Source: Renibacterium sp043789415
Lineage (GTDB): Bacteria > Actinomycetota > Actinomycetes > Actinomycetales > Micrococcaceae
Direction of reading: 5' to 3'
DNA: 64,000 nt
NCBI RefSeq assembly: GCF_043789415.1
Contig: NZ_JBDLLW010000003.1
Coordinates: forward strand, 124,001 to 188,000
A program made the position numbers and the translations under genes. This document shows, piece after piece, positions 53,638 through 62,288 of this stretch (within the stretch, counting starts at the first letter, position 1; each line of letters begins with the position of its first letter). Under the pieces are notes generated by a model. It was given only the letters and a program-made list of their open reading frames with translations, did no database searches and had not been told where the DNA came from.

Positions 53638-54464
53638 TGACAACCACAGTGGAAACAGCGGAGACTGCCCCCGAGCCGGCCTCCAAGGTCACCCTGCCGG
53701 CCAGTGTCGGTGGCGGTGGCGAGATCCCCACCTTCGACATCACGCTGCGCGTCCGCCGCTACAACCCCGAGGCGGGCGGCCCTGATGCCAATGGCGGCGG
53801 AGACAGCGAGGCGCACTGGGATGAGTGGAAGCTCACCATGTACGGCACCGACCGCGTGCTGGACGCACTGCACAAGGTGAAGTGGGAGCACGACGGCTCG
53901 CTCTCTTTCCGCCGCTCCTGCGCACACGGCGTCTGCGGCTCCGATGCGATGCGGATCAACGGCCGTAACCGGCTGGCCTGCAAGACCCTGCTGAAGGACC
54001 TCGACACCAAGAAGCCGATCACGGTCGAGCCTATCAAGGGCCTGCCGGTGGAAAAAGACCTCATCGTGGACATGGAGCCCTTCTTCCAGTCCTACCGCGA
54101 GATTATGCCGTTCCTGATCAACAAGGGCCACGAACCGACCAAGGAACGCCTGCAGTCGGCCGAGGAGCGGGAACGCTTCGACGATACCACCAAGTGCATC
54201 CTGTGCGCCGCGTGCACCTCGAGCTGCCCGGTGTTCTGGACCGACGGCCAGTACTTCGGCCCGGCCGCCATTGTGAACGCGCACCGCTTCATCTTCGACT
54301 CGCGCGACGACGCCGGAGACATGCGGCTGGAGATCCTGAACGACAAAGAAGGCGTCTGGCGCTGCCGCACCACCTTCAACTGCTCCGAGGCCTGCCCCCG
54401 AGGCATCCAGGTGACCAAGGCGATCTCCGAGGTCAAACAGGCCATTCTGACCCGTCAGATCTGA
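53637..54464 (+). CDS. sdhB: Succinate dehydrogenase iron-sulfur subunit
   Basis: The 275-residue subunit carries three clusters: the [2Fe-2S] site SCAHGVCGSDAM, then CILCAACTSSCPVFW and FNCSEACPRGIQVTKAI for the [4Fe-4S] and [3Fe-4S] clusters. An unusual 20-residue N-terminal extension precedes the core (TTTVETAETAPEPASKV). It passes electrons to the menaquinone site. Confidence 0.96.
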   Translation: MTTTVETAETAPEPASKVTLPASVGGGGEIPTFDITLRVRRYNPEAGGPDANGGGDSEAHWDEWKLTMYGTDRVLDALHKVKWEHDGSLSFRRSCAHGVCGSDAMRINGRNRLACKTLLKDLDTKKPITVEPIKGLPVEKDLIVDMEPFFQSYREIMPFLINKGHEPTKERLQSAEERERFDDTTKCILCAACTSSCPVFWTDGQYFGPAAIVNAHRFIFDSRDDAGDMRLEILNDKEGVWRCRTTFNCSEACPRGIQVTKAISEVKQAILTRQI

Positions 54465-54502
54465 TCCAAGCCCTCCCCACTACCCCGCTTTCTCACCTGT
54501 TG

Positions 54503-54579
54503 TCCCACTGAATGTTGCAGGTGTGGCGGAAGTGCACTTTTTCAAGCCACTTCCGTCCCGTCCGTAACACTCGGTGGGA
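54503..54579. terminator. Nested hairpins between sdhB and the YihY-type gene
   Basis: CGGAAGTG at 54527-54534 pairs with 54548-54555, inside an outer pair of 54503-54511 with 54571-54579 (one mismatch), whose left arm begins TCCCACTGA. The two genes converge, so this is a likely bidirectional stop. The word CCCACTGA links it to the hairpin family at 1636 and 30645. Confidence 0.6.
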
Positions 54580-54587
54580 TAGCTGGT

Positions 54588-55664
54588 TTAAGAGCGAGGG
54601 GTTTTGGCGGAGTTTTGCTCCGCGTCGGCTTGGCCGATAGCACCCCAGGCCGCCGAGAGCAGGTAGACCTGGGAGAGCAGATAAAACCAGACAAAGAGCC
54701 CCAAGATCACCGAGAACGGTGCCAGGAAAGACACCCGGCCGGCCACATTGGCCAGCAGCAGGCTTGAAGCGCTGCGCAGAATGGTGGAGCCGATAGCGGT
54801 GATCAAAGCGGCTTGCCAGAGCGAGGCACGCGGCATTTCGACGTCGGCAACCACTCTGAACAGGGCCAAGGCGACTGCCAGGTCTAGCACCAGGGTGAAC
54901 AGCGCAGAAGCGCCATTGACCAGCGGCCCAGCCCAGGCAGCCTGAAGGGATAACAACGAGCTGACCCAGCTGAGCGCCGTCGCGGCGCCGAAGCTGACCA
55001 CCGAAGTGAGTACCAGGACGACTCCGAGGACCAGCAGGGTGAGGATGTCCTTCAATTTCACCAGCACCGGATTGGCCAGCGGCGGCCCGGCGCCGAAAAC
55101 ACCCCGGATGCCCTCCCTCAGGCCACCGATCCACCCCAGGGAAGTGAACAACAGCGCCACCAGGGAGATCACCAGCGCCCAGCTGAAGCCACCGCCCGAG
55201 GAGAAGATGTCTTCGGGTCGGACCAAGCCCCCTGATCCGGTGTTGATCAGGCCCGGAGTGGAACGATCGATCGCCTGAACCACGATGTTCTGCAGTTCCC
55301 GATTTCCATTAGCCACCAGCCCGAAGATCGAGAAACCCGCGACCAGCATGGAGGCGACCGAGAAGAACATCGTGTACCCCGAGCCTGCGGCCATCAGGGG
55401 CCCGTGTCTCATCGAATATAGCTGAAAGGCGCGCACTGGCCGGAACAGATTGCTCTTTGCAATGAGCAGCTCCAGTCTGGCCAAGAGCACGGGAAAGAAT
55501 CCGGCCTTCTCGCGTTTGGCCTTACCCACTTTGGTTTGAGCCACCACGAGTCGCCGCCGCAACTCGGCCCGATCCTGAGGAGCCGGAGGCAGCGGCCCAG
55601 TTTGCGCGGTCCCCTGCTGCCTGAGCTTGCTCCTCTTCAGCCCGGTGCTCTTAACTCTGGCCAC
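54588..55664 (-). CDS. YihY/BrkB-family membrane protein
   Basis: The 358-residue protein has a basic soluble N-terminal tail of 85 residues and then six hydrophobic helices with the family pattern PLMAAGSGYTMFFSVASMLV. A charged C-terminal tail follows. The family is sometimes called RNase BN in old databases, which is wrong; the role in transport or lipid handling is unknown. GTG 55664 is chosen, overlapping the 2'-5' ligase-like gene by 14 bp; the frame is open to 55757. Confidence 0.83.
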   Translation of the reverse strand: MARVKSTGLKRSKLRQQGTAQTGPLPPAPQDRAELRRRLVVAQTKVGKAKREKAGFFPVLLARLELLIAKSNLFRPVRAFQLYSMRHGPLMAAGSGYTMFFSVASMLVAGFSIFGLVANGNRELQNIVVQAIDRSTPGLINTGSGGLVRPEDIFSSGGGFSWALVISLVALLFTSLGWIGGLREGIRGVFGAGPPLANPVLVKLKDILTLLVLGVVLVLTSVVSFGAATALSWVSSLLSLQAAWAGPLVNGASALFTLVLDLAVALALFRVVADVEMPRASLWQAALITAIGSTILRSASSLLLANVAGRVSFLAPFSVILGLFVWFYLLSQVYLLSAAWGAIGQADAEQNSAKTPRS

Positions 55665-56208
55665 CGAAGGGGAGCTCCTCCTGTAACTGCCAGACGCCGT
55701 CGGCGTCGTGCTCGTAAAGCCCCATGCTGCACACCTCGAAGGAGGCTGTGAAGTCACTCAATCGTTGCTCCGCCTCATCCAGGCCAAGTTCTGAGATATC
55801 GTGAGCCACCGTGACATGAGGGTGGAAGGGGAAAGGCAGCTCTCGGCTGAGCACTCCCCGTTGCAGGTTCTGGTGCAGTTCAACGCATTCCTGGAAACCC
55901 TCGACGACCTTGACGTAGACCACGGGTGAGACCGGGCGGAACCCGCCGGTGCCCTGCAGCACGACTCTGAACTGCCGCTGCCGAGCAGCGATATTCCGCA
56001 CGTGCTCCCGCACTGCCGACCAGTCCTCAGTCGGCGTGCTGGTTACCAGGGTGATATGCGCCGGAACCACCTCGGCCAAAGGATCCCCGAAGGAGGCCCG
56101 CCAGCGCTTCAGTTCCGCAGCGTAGGGTTCCGGGAGAGCCACGACGACGCCGACAGAGCGGACTTCTCCGCTTTGCACCCCGTTTTCGCTTGCCCCTGTC
56201 ACCGTCAT
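55651..56208 (-). CDS. 2'-5' RNA ligase-like (2H phosphoesterase) protein
   Basis: The 185-residue protein has the two H-x-T/S-type motifs of the 2H superfamily, HITLVTS near residue 51 and HVTVAHD near residue 129. Members act as cyclic phosphodiesterases or RNA ligases. It starts 3 bp after the trpS stop on the same strand, so it is part of a trpS operon. Confidence 0.85.
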   Translation of the reverse strand: MTVTGASENGVQSGEVRSVGVVVALPEPYAAELKRWRASFGDPLAEVVPAHITLVTSTPTEDWSAVREHVRNIAARQRQFRVVLQGTGGFRPVSPVVYVKVVEGFQECVELHQNLQRGVLSRELPFPFHPHVTVAHDISELGLDEAEQRLSDFTASFEVCSMGLYEHDADGVWQLQEELPFGGQS

Positions 56209-56211
56209 GGA

Positions 56212-57246
56212 TTACCGCGCCTTGACCCCGGAGGTGTCTGCCGCCAGGAAGCCGACACGTCGGTAAACCTGTTCGACGGTCACGGCGGCAATCTCGCGAG
56301 CTTTCTGCGCACCCACCGCGAGTAACCGGTCGAGTTCAGCGGGGTCTGCCAGCAGCTCTTCCGCGCGGGCTCGGATCGGGCTGAGCCGATCGACAACCAG
56401 CTCGGCCAAATCGACTTTGAGGTGGCCATACATCTTGCCCTGGTACTGCTCTTCCAGCTCAGCAATCGGCTGCCCGGTGATCACCGAGTAAATCGTCAGC
56501 AAGTTGGAGACTCCGGGCTTGGCCTCGCGGTCGAAGCGAATCTCGGTCCCGTCGTCGGTGACCGCTGATTTGATGCGTTTGGCGATCACCTTGGAATCAT
56601 CCAGCAGATTGATCAGGCCGGCCGGAGACTGCGCGGATTTGCTCATCTTCGCACTGGGGTTCTGCAGGTCATAGATCTTCGCGGTATCTTTTTGAATCGC
56701 CGGTTTCGGCACCACGAAGGTTTCGGAGAATCGTGAGTTAAAACGCTGCGCCAGATCCCGGCTGAGCTCGACGTGCTGCCGTTGGTCCTCTCCCACCGGG
56801 ACAAATTCAGGGTTATAGAGCAAGATGTCCGCGGCTTGCAGGATCGGGTAGGTGAACAGCCCCACGCTGGCGTGGTCGGAGCCTTCCTTCTGGCTCTTGT
56901 CCTTGAACTGAGTCATCCGGGAAGCCTCGCCGAAACCGGTCAGGCAGTTGAAGACCCACGCCAGCTGAGTGTGCTCGGGCACATGGGATTGCACGAACAA
57001 CGTGGATTTCTCGACGTCGACGCCGCCAGCGATGTACTGCGCTGCGGTCACTCGGGTGCGACGCGCCAGGATCTCCGGATCCTGCGGCACGGTGATCGCG
57101 TGCAGATCGGGGATGAAGAAAAATGCATCGTATTCTTCCTGCATGCGAACCCAGTTGAGCAAAGCGCCCAAGTAGTTCCCCAAGTGCAGGGAGTCAGCGG
57201 AGGGCTGCATACCGGACAGAATGCGGGCGCGACTATTCTCAGTCAT
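56212..57246 (-). CDS. trpS: Tryptophanyl-tRNA synthetase
   Basis: The 344-residue class I enzyme shows the HIGH-type motif HLGNYLGALLNW near residue 21 and the KMSKS motif AKMSKSAQSP near residue 197. The ADILLYNPEFVPVGEDQRQHVE block holds tryptophan and dimer contacts. It is of the usual bacterial size. Confidence 0.96.
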   Translation of the reverse strand: MTENSRARILSGMQPSADSLHLGNYLGALLNWVRMQEEYDAFFFIPDLHAITVPQDPEILARRTRVTAAQYIAGGVDVEKSTLFVQSHVPEHTQLAWVFNCLTGFGEASRMTQFKDKSQKEGSDHASVGLFTYPILQAADILLYNPEFVPVGEDQRQHVELSRDLAQRFNSRFSETFVVPKPAIQKDTAKIYDLQNPSAKMSKSAQSPAGLINLLDDSKVIAKRIKSAVTDDGTEIRFDREAKPGVSNLLTIYSVITGQPIAELEEQYQGKMYGHLKVDLAELVVDRLSPIRARAEELLADPAELDRLLAVGAQKAREIAAVTVEQVYRRVGFLAADTSGVKAR

Positions 57247-57255
57247 ACTTACCGT

Positions 57256-58098
57256 TCAGCGAATGTTGTAATCGACGACGAGGGGGGCGTGATCGGACCA
57301 TCGGAGGTCGTAACTCGCGGCCCGGTCCACCACAGCTGAAGTCGCCGCAGCGGCCAGATCCGGAGTCGCCATCTGATAGTCGATGCGCCAGCCGGTGTCG
57401 TTATCGAAGGCCTGCCCGCGCTGAGACCACCAGGTATAGGGCCCGTCGACCGGGCCCGAGAGTTCACGGTGCACGTCCCGCCAACCGATTTCCTCACCGA
57501 AGAAACGATCAAAATAGGCGCGTTCCTCGGGCAGGAAGCCAGCGTTCTTGACGTTGCCGCGCCAGTTCTTGATATCCAAGGTGGTGTGGCCGACGTTGAG
57601 ATCTCCCACCACCAGGGCATAGTCGGAGTGTGCGCTCAGCTGCGGCAGCCTGGTGATCATCACATCCAGGAACCGGTATTTATCGACCTGCTTGGGAGTG
57701 TCCGCTTCTCCGGAGTGCACATAAGCACTCACCACGGTGAGCTGTTTCCCATCGGGGAGCCGGTAGTCGGCTTCGACCCAGCGTCCAGCGGTGGCAAAGT
57801 AATCATCTCCGATGCCGACCCGGGTGGCTATCGGTTCAAGTGAGTCCTTCCGGCTGGCGATGGCGACGCCGGCCCTGCCCTTCGCTTCCGCAGCGGCGAG
57901 CAGCAGATGCCAGTCCTCTGCCAGGAAGCCTTCCACAATATCGTCTGGCGCCCTGACTTCTTGCAGACAGAGAATGTCGACCTCGCGGGGAGCCAGCCAC
58001 TCTGCCATCCCTTTACGGTAAGAGGCGCGGATCCCGTTCACATTGACGGAGGCCACGCGCAGCGTGTTCTTCGCTTTCTCGATGATTGGAGTACTCAC
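57256..58098 (-). CDS. xth: Exodeoxyribonuclease III
   Basis: The 280-residue endonuclease/exonuclease/phosphatase-fold enzyme repairs abasic sites and trims 3' ends. Motifs are SVNVNGIRASYRKG, LCLQEVRAPDD (metal-binding Glu), VVGDLNVGHTTLD (catalytic Asp and Asn), WRIDYQMAT and WSDHAPLVVDY. It lies 9 bp upstream of trpS on the same strand. Confidence 0.94.
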   Translation of the reverse strand: MSTPIIEKAKNTLRVASVNVNGIRASYRKGMAEWLAPREVDILCLQEVRAPDDIVEGFLAEDWHLLLAAAEAKGRAGVAIASRKDSLEPIATRVGIGDDYFATAGRWVEADYRLPDGKQLTVVSAYVHSGEADTPKQVDKYRFLDVMITRLPQLSAHSDYALVVGDLNVGHTTLDIKNWRGNVKNAGFLPEERAYFDRFFGEEIGWRDVHRELSGPVDGPYTWWSQRGQAFDNDTGWRIDYQMATPDLAAAATSAVVDRAASYDLRWSDHAPLVVDYNIR

Positions 58099-58108
58099 TC
58101 GAACAACT

Positions 58109-58642
58109 CTACCCGTCGATGACCACGCCGGTCACCGACTCAGAGCCGGGATCGTCTTTCTTATTCACCCCGAGAATATCGCGCCCGTTATGGGCGGTGA
58201 TCTGGATGGTTTCCAGAGCCCGGGCAATCGCCTCGGGGTCTTTGCCCTGAGCGAGTTGATCTGCGATCACCTTTGCCTGGACCTGCACGATCTTGAAACT
58301 ATGATCCAGTTTCATATCGCGGATGCCATCACTCGGTGCGCCGTCCACCAGATGGGTGCTGGCTTCCTCGGATCGGCTCTTCTGCAAGGTTGACTGCGCC
58401 CGGCGAAGCTGATCAGCGCCAAAACGAGCGGCTCGGTAAACCCCGATGTAGACCAGGGTGGCTAGGATCAGCCAAGCGAGAGCGACCACGACGATGAACC
58501 AGCCGAGCACTGTGTTGTTATTGGCCGCCATCACCAGAGCGACCAAGAACACCACCGCGAGGACAATCGGTCCGATGGCCGCCCAGCGGCCCGGACGACG
58601 TTTCGTACCGGCTGAATCGTTAGCTGTGCTTTGCGGGAACAT
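58109..58642 (-). CDS. Hypothetical membrane protein with two helices
   Basis: The 177-residue protein has a short basic start, two adjacent membrane helices (IGPIVLAVVFLVALVMAA, LGWFIVVVALAWLILATLVY) and a cytoplasmic domain of about 105 residues with a coiled-coil-like RAQSTLQKSRSEEAS stretch. It lies 10 bp before xth on the same strand. I do not recognise the family. Confidence 0.75.
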   Translation of the reverse strand: MFPQSTANDSAGTKRRPGRWAAIGPIVLAVVFLVALVMAANNNTVLGWFIVVVALAWLILATLVYIGVYRAARFGADQLRRAQSTLQKSRSEEASTHLVDGAPSDGIRDMKLDHSFKIVQVQAKVIADQLAQGKDPEAIARALETIQITAHNGRDILGVNKKDDPGSESVTGVVIDG

Positions 58643-58734
58643 GTTTCCATTGTCGCAGGGCTTAGCGTTCGCTCAGGCTGCTTCCGCGCGGGGCGAACGA
58701 GGTTCACGTCACCGTTTCGGACGACGTCGCAAGC

Positions 58735-59712
58735 TCAGTTAGCGGTGCGGCGTCGCCAGAGGACCAAGCCCAGGGCTCCCAGCAGGGCGATGATCACGCT
58801 GAGCAGCAGTGGAGCTATCACCTCCGCGCTTGTGAGGGCAGCAACCAGCACCTGCCCGAAGAGTTCCAGGGTCTGCGGCACATCTCCCCGCAGCACCCGG
58901 GTGCCCAGGGCAGCGCTCAGCGCGGTAACGAGTCCAGGGAGGAACCAGAGCAGCATGAGGTTCAGCACCCAGATCACAATTCGGCTGGCGGGTTTGAAAC
59001 CGCACCACGCCAGGGTGAGCCCGATCAGCACGGCGGGAGCCCAACGGCCCAATTCCACCACCCCTGAAGGAAGAATGCCCACTGGCAGCAGATCATCGAA
59101 CCAAGAGGTGATCCACGAACTGACCGGAACGGCGACGAGACCGAACCCCAGGCTCGCAACAGCCACCTTGCGGGCCACCATCAGCCAGAGCACTGCGAAC
59201 CCCGCCAGGATAAAGCCCAGCACGGCGATCAGCAGCCCGTAGAAGTACAGCTGGCTGATTCGATCAGCGCGGAGACCGAGGTCAATCCCGGTGCTCAACA
59301 CGCTGAAGCTTTGAATGGTCGCGGTCGATTGCACAGCGACTAAGCCGAGAGCAACGCACCAGATCGCCAGACGTCGGCGCACCGGCTTCCAGCCGCGCAA
59401 CACCAGTGCTGCGATCGCAGCGGGGGTGACGATGATCGAGAGAAGGTCGATCACCAGGTACTGACTCAGGGGAAGCCAGGACACCGGCATCGCATCGGGC
59501 GGAGTGTCCAGTTGCCATAGGTTCTGCAGCGGCAGACGGCTGCCGCTCAGCAGCCAAGGGAGCAAACCGAGCAGCCCGGCGGCCACTCCGAGAATCACCG
59601 CTTTGAGCGAGGTCAGATCGCGGGAAGAGGGATTGGTCGCTGAGCGACGACCCCGTGCGTTCGCAGCCGGATGAGCTGATACGGCATCAGCTCGGTCCTC
59701 GGGTACACTCAC
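58735..59712 (-). CDS. Hypothetical multi-pass membrane protein
   Basis: The 325-residue protein has a polar 35-residue start and about eight hydrophobic helices (LKAVILGVAAGLLGLLPWLL and others). It ends with a basic LWRRRTAN tail. No transporter signature or enzyme motif is visible. It is the sole gene between the DUF4166 gene and the two-helix protein and has a good coding pattern. Confidence 0.75.
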   Translation of the reverse strand: MSVPEDRADAVSAHPAANARGRRSATNPSSRDLTSLKAVILGVAAGLLGLLPWLLSGSRLPLQNLWQLDTPPDAMPVSWLPLSQYLVIDLLSIIVTPAAIAALVLRGWKPVRRRLAIWCVALGLVAVQSTATIQSFSVLSTGIDLGLRADRISQLYFYGLLIAVLGFILAGFAVLWLMVARKVAVASLGFGLVAVPVSSWITSWFDDLLPVGILPSGVVELGRWAPAVLIGLTLAWCGFKPASRIVIWVLNLMLLWFLPGLVTALSAALGTRVLRGDVPQTLELFGQVLVAALTSAEVIAPLLLSVIIALLGALGLVLWRRRTAN

Positions 59713-59755
59713 TAAAACTCCCGGTAGTAGCCGAATAATCTGGCTACAGTAGCAT

Positions 59756-60463
59756 TTATCGCTGACCCGTGGTCTGAGTCATGCCGGTGCTTCCGCCGGA
59801 CTCGGCGGAGCATCGGCCTTCCGCTGGCTCCAGCCAATAGCGGAAGCTGCCAGAGTATTCGTAGAGCAAACCGAGCTGTGGTTGAAACAATTTCAAAGAC
59901 ATCGACTGCAGGCCGGTGAGCTCGTCGAAACGCTCGGTCAGTTCAATTCTCGGTGCGATGCAGCGCGGCAGCTCAAAGCGATGGCCCCAGCAGCGAAGGC
60001 TGACCGCTGTGCTGTTCACTCTCAGTGCGCCACCCTCCGCGGTCAATTGCAAAGTAGCGGCCAGACGGCGGCTACGCCCTAAATAGTCGATCAACAGGTG
60101 GTCAGTCGACGAGCTTCCCGGAGCTGAGTACCGTTCCGCGGTGATCTCATCGAGCATGGTCCGGGCACCTCGTTCGAAATAAAAAGTCCTCCGGGCAAGA
60201 ATCGAATTTTGACCATGCTGGTTGATCCTAGGCTCGTTCTCTATCTCGAAGCGGACCCGCTGCTGCCAAGCTGGAAAAAGCACCTGATCCTTGCCCAATA
60301 CGGCCAAGAACGGCCATAGCCAACGCCGCGGGCTGCCCGCCCACTCGAAGTATCCCGCGCCGCGGGCAATCTGCCCCGCAGGAATCTCGCTGAAATATTG
60401 CTTCAGCTGAGGATGCAGCTCCGCAAGCACCCCGGGTTTCGATAACTCCCACACCGAACTCAT
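59756..60463 (-). CDS. DUF4166 domain-containing protein
   Basis: The 235-residue protein fits the DUF4166 pattern: LHPQLKQYFSEIPAGQIARGAGYFEWAG, then AWQQRVRFEIENEP, FYFERGARTMLDEI, and a late MSLKLFQPQLGLLYEYSGSF stretch. Related domains are often fused to saccharopine-dehydrogenase-like proteins, but here it stands alone. Function is unknown. It follows the ABC-2 operon on the same strand. Confidence 0.8.
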   Translation of the reverse strand: MSSVWELSKPGVLAELHPQLKQYFSEIPAGQIARGAGYFEWAGSPRRWLWPFLAVLGKDQVLFPAWQQRVRFEIENEPRINQHGQNSILARRTFYFERGARTMLDEITAERYSAPGSSSTDHLLIDYLGRSRRLAATLQLTAEGGALRVNSTAVSLRCWGHRFELPRCIAPRIELTERFDELTGLQSMSLKLFQPQLGLLYEYSGSFRYWLEPAEGRCSAESGGSTGMTQTTGQR

Positions 60464-60558
60464 AGCGCGATCCTAAAGCGTTCGGCAGCAGAATTTTGAA
60501 CGTCAGCACCGCTGCTCGGCCCACCGGGCAAAAAGGATGCGGCTAAGGCATCCACCGC

Positions 60559-61434
60559 TCAGCGCAGGAAGAGCTTCCGCAACCTGGAGGTGGTCAGTAT
60601 CAAGCCGAGCAGGATCATCACCAAGTAGTAGAGAATGTGCAATAGGGTGCCCCAGCCGAGTACGCCCGCGCCGAGTTCACGCAGCAGCTCCACGCCGTGC
60701 CATAACGGCATCGCTTGAATCAGCCATTGGATCGGCTGCGGGTAGACCGATAGGGGATAGAAAGTCGCCGAAAACAAGAACATCGGTAGCATCACGAAAT
60801 TGATCCAGTCCATCCCCTGGAAAGTCTTGATGAAACTGGTGATCCCCATTCCGAAACTGGCGAAACCGAAGGCGATGAAGACCGAGGCCGGAATCATCAA
60901 GAGCGCCCACCATGAGGTGATCAGTCCCATCAGCCCCATCACGATGGTGAAGCCGGTGGCGTAGACCAGTCCCCGGAGCAGGGCGAGGAAGATCTCACCG
61001 AGCGCGACGTCGAGCGGGCCCAGCGAGGTGTAGAGCATGCCCTGATAGAGCTTGGCGAAGTTCATCTTGAAGAAGACGTTCCAGGTGGAATCGTAGACCG
61101 CGCCGTTCATCGCCGAGGTAGCCAACAACGCGGGGGCGATGTAGGCAGCGTAACTGATCGCCTGACCGCCCGGGCCTGCCACCGTTCCCACCAGGGCACC
61201 CAAGCCAACCCCCATCGACAACAGGTAGAGGACCGGTTCGAAGAAGCCAGAGAGCATCACCAGCCAATTGGTGCTCCGGGTGGCCAATAGCCCTCGGGCG
61301 ATCACCGATCGGGCATTGCCGGAGTAGAGCGAAGCGAAGGGCCGGGACAACCTGGAGTCCAATGCTGCATCCGCTGTCAGCTGCGTGGTGAGAACCCCTA
61401 CTCCAGGGCGCTGGGTGTCCGAGGTCTGGCTCAT
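60559..61434 (-). CDS. ABC-2 type transporter permease (second)
   Basis: The 291-residue membrane protein has six hydrophobic helices of the ABC-2/DrrB type, with the loop GFFEPVLYLLSMGVGLGALVG and VSDxx-like FMLPMFLFSATFYPLSVYPQPI. ATG 61434 overlaps the preceding permease gene by 4 bp. Together with its partner and the ATPase it forms an exporter. Confidence 0.9.
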   Translation of the reverse strand: MSQTSDTQRPGVGVLTTQLTADAALDSRLSRPFASLYSGNARSVIARGLLATRSTNWLVMLSGFFEPVLYLLSMGVGLGALVGTVAGPGGQAISYAAYIAPALLATSAMNGAVYDSTWNVFFKMNFAKLYQGMLYTSLGPLDVALGEIFLALLRGLVYATGFTIVMGLMGLITSWWALLMIPASVFIAFGFASFGMGITSFIKTFQGMDWINFVMLPMFLFSATFYPLSVYPQPIQWLIQAMPLWHGVELLRELGAGVLGWGTLLHILYYLVMILLGLILTTSRLRKLFLR

Positions 61435-62288
61435 AAATTCATCCTCTTCGCGAAGAAGCGTTGAGCCATGGTCCAGCCCACGGCAGCAATGACAAGCAGA
61501 TAAAGGATGTGCACAATGGTCAGCCACCCCGGCTCGGCATAGCCGAAGCTCAGCACCCTGCCGAGCTCAGTGGCGTGCCAGAGCGGCGAAATCCAGCCGA
61601 TCCACTGCAAGAACCAGGGCAGTTGACTCAAGGGAAAGAACGTCCCTGAGAACAGGAAGAGCGGCATCACGATGAAACGCTGCACCACGGCGAACTGCCC
61701 GGCGTCGTTCTTCAAGGTAGCAACCCAGGCCATCAGCGGAAGCCCGAAGGTCATTGCCGCCAAGGTCGCGGTCAGCACAGAGAACCAGCCCCACGGGCTA
61801 GGCGCGGCCTGGAACAACAGCACGATCAGATAATAAATCGCTGTGGGCAGCAGAATCCGGATGAATACCGCGATGATGTGGCCTTTGGCGATCTGCTCCG
61901 GGGTCAGCGGCGAGGCGTGCGGGCCAAAGTAGAGCCGCCGCCATTTGAATCCGTCCATCACCGGGAACATGAATTCCCCGGCGGCCGACATCAGGGCCGT
62001 GGAGGCCACCAGGGCCGGGGCGATGAAAACCTGATAGCTCACCCCGCCAAACTGATTCTGCGCACTGGCATTGACCAGGGAAGCCAGGCCCATGCCCATC
62101 GCGAAAAGATAGGCCAGCGGCGAGCCGATCGAATAAGCAAGCACCGACCACAGGTAAACCCGCATCTGTCGGAGCACCTGTTCGGCGAAGTACCAGGAAC
62201 CGAACTTCACGGCTTTCGCCGCAGACTGCTCGGGAGTCAACGGGACCGGCAGCAGCCTGCCCGGCTCGGTTTGAGGCTGCTCAGTCAA
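61431..62288 (-). CDS. ABC-2 type transporter permease (first)
   Basis: The 285-residue protein is paralogous to the next permease: YLFAMGMGLASLVNASAQ near the first helix and FIVMPLFLFSGTFFPLSQLPWF near the fourth. The two probably form a heterodimer. It overlaps the ATPase gene by 8 bp. Confidence 0.9.
   Translation of the reverse strand: MTEQPQTEPGRLLPVPLTPEQSAAKAVKFGSWYFAEQVLRQMRVYLWSVLAYSIGSPLAYLFAMGMGLASLVNASAQNQFGGVSYQVFIAPALVASTALMSAAGEFMFPVMDGFKWRRLYFGPHASPLTPEQIAKGHIIAVFIRILLPTAIYYLIVLLFQAAPSPWGWFSVLTATLAAMTFGLPLMAWVATLKNDAGQFAVVQRFIVMPLFLFSGTFFPLSQLPWFLQWIGWISPLWHATELGRVLSFGYAEPGWLTIVHILYLLVIAAVGWTMAQRFFAKRMNL

Noticed and set aside
54588..55664. Ribonuclease BN function for the YihY-type protein
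   Set aside because: The RNase BN label on this membrane family is a historical error; no nuclease motif is present.
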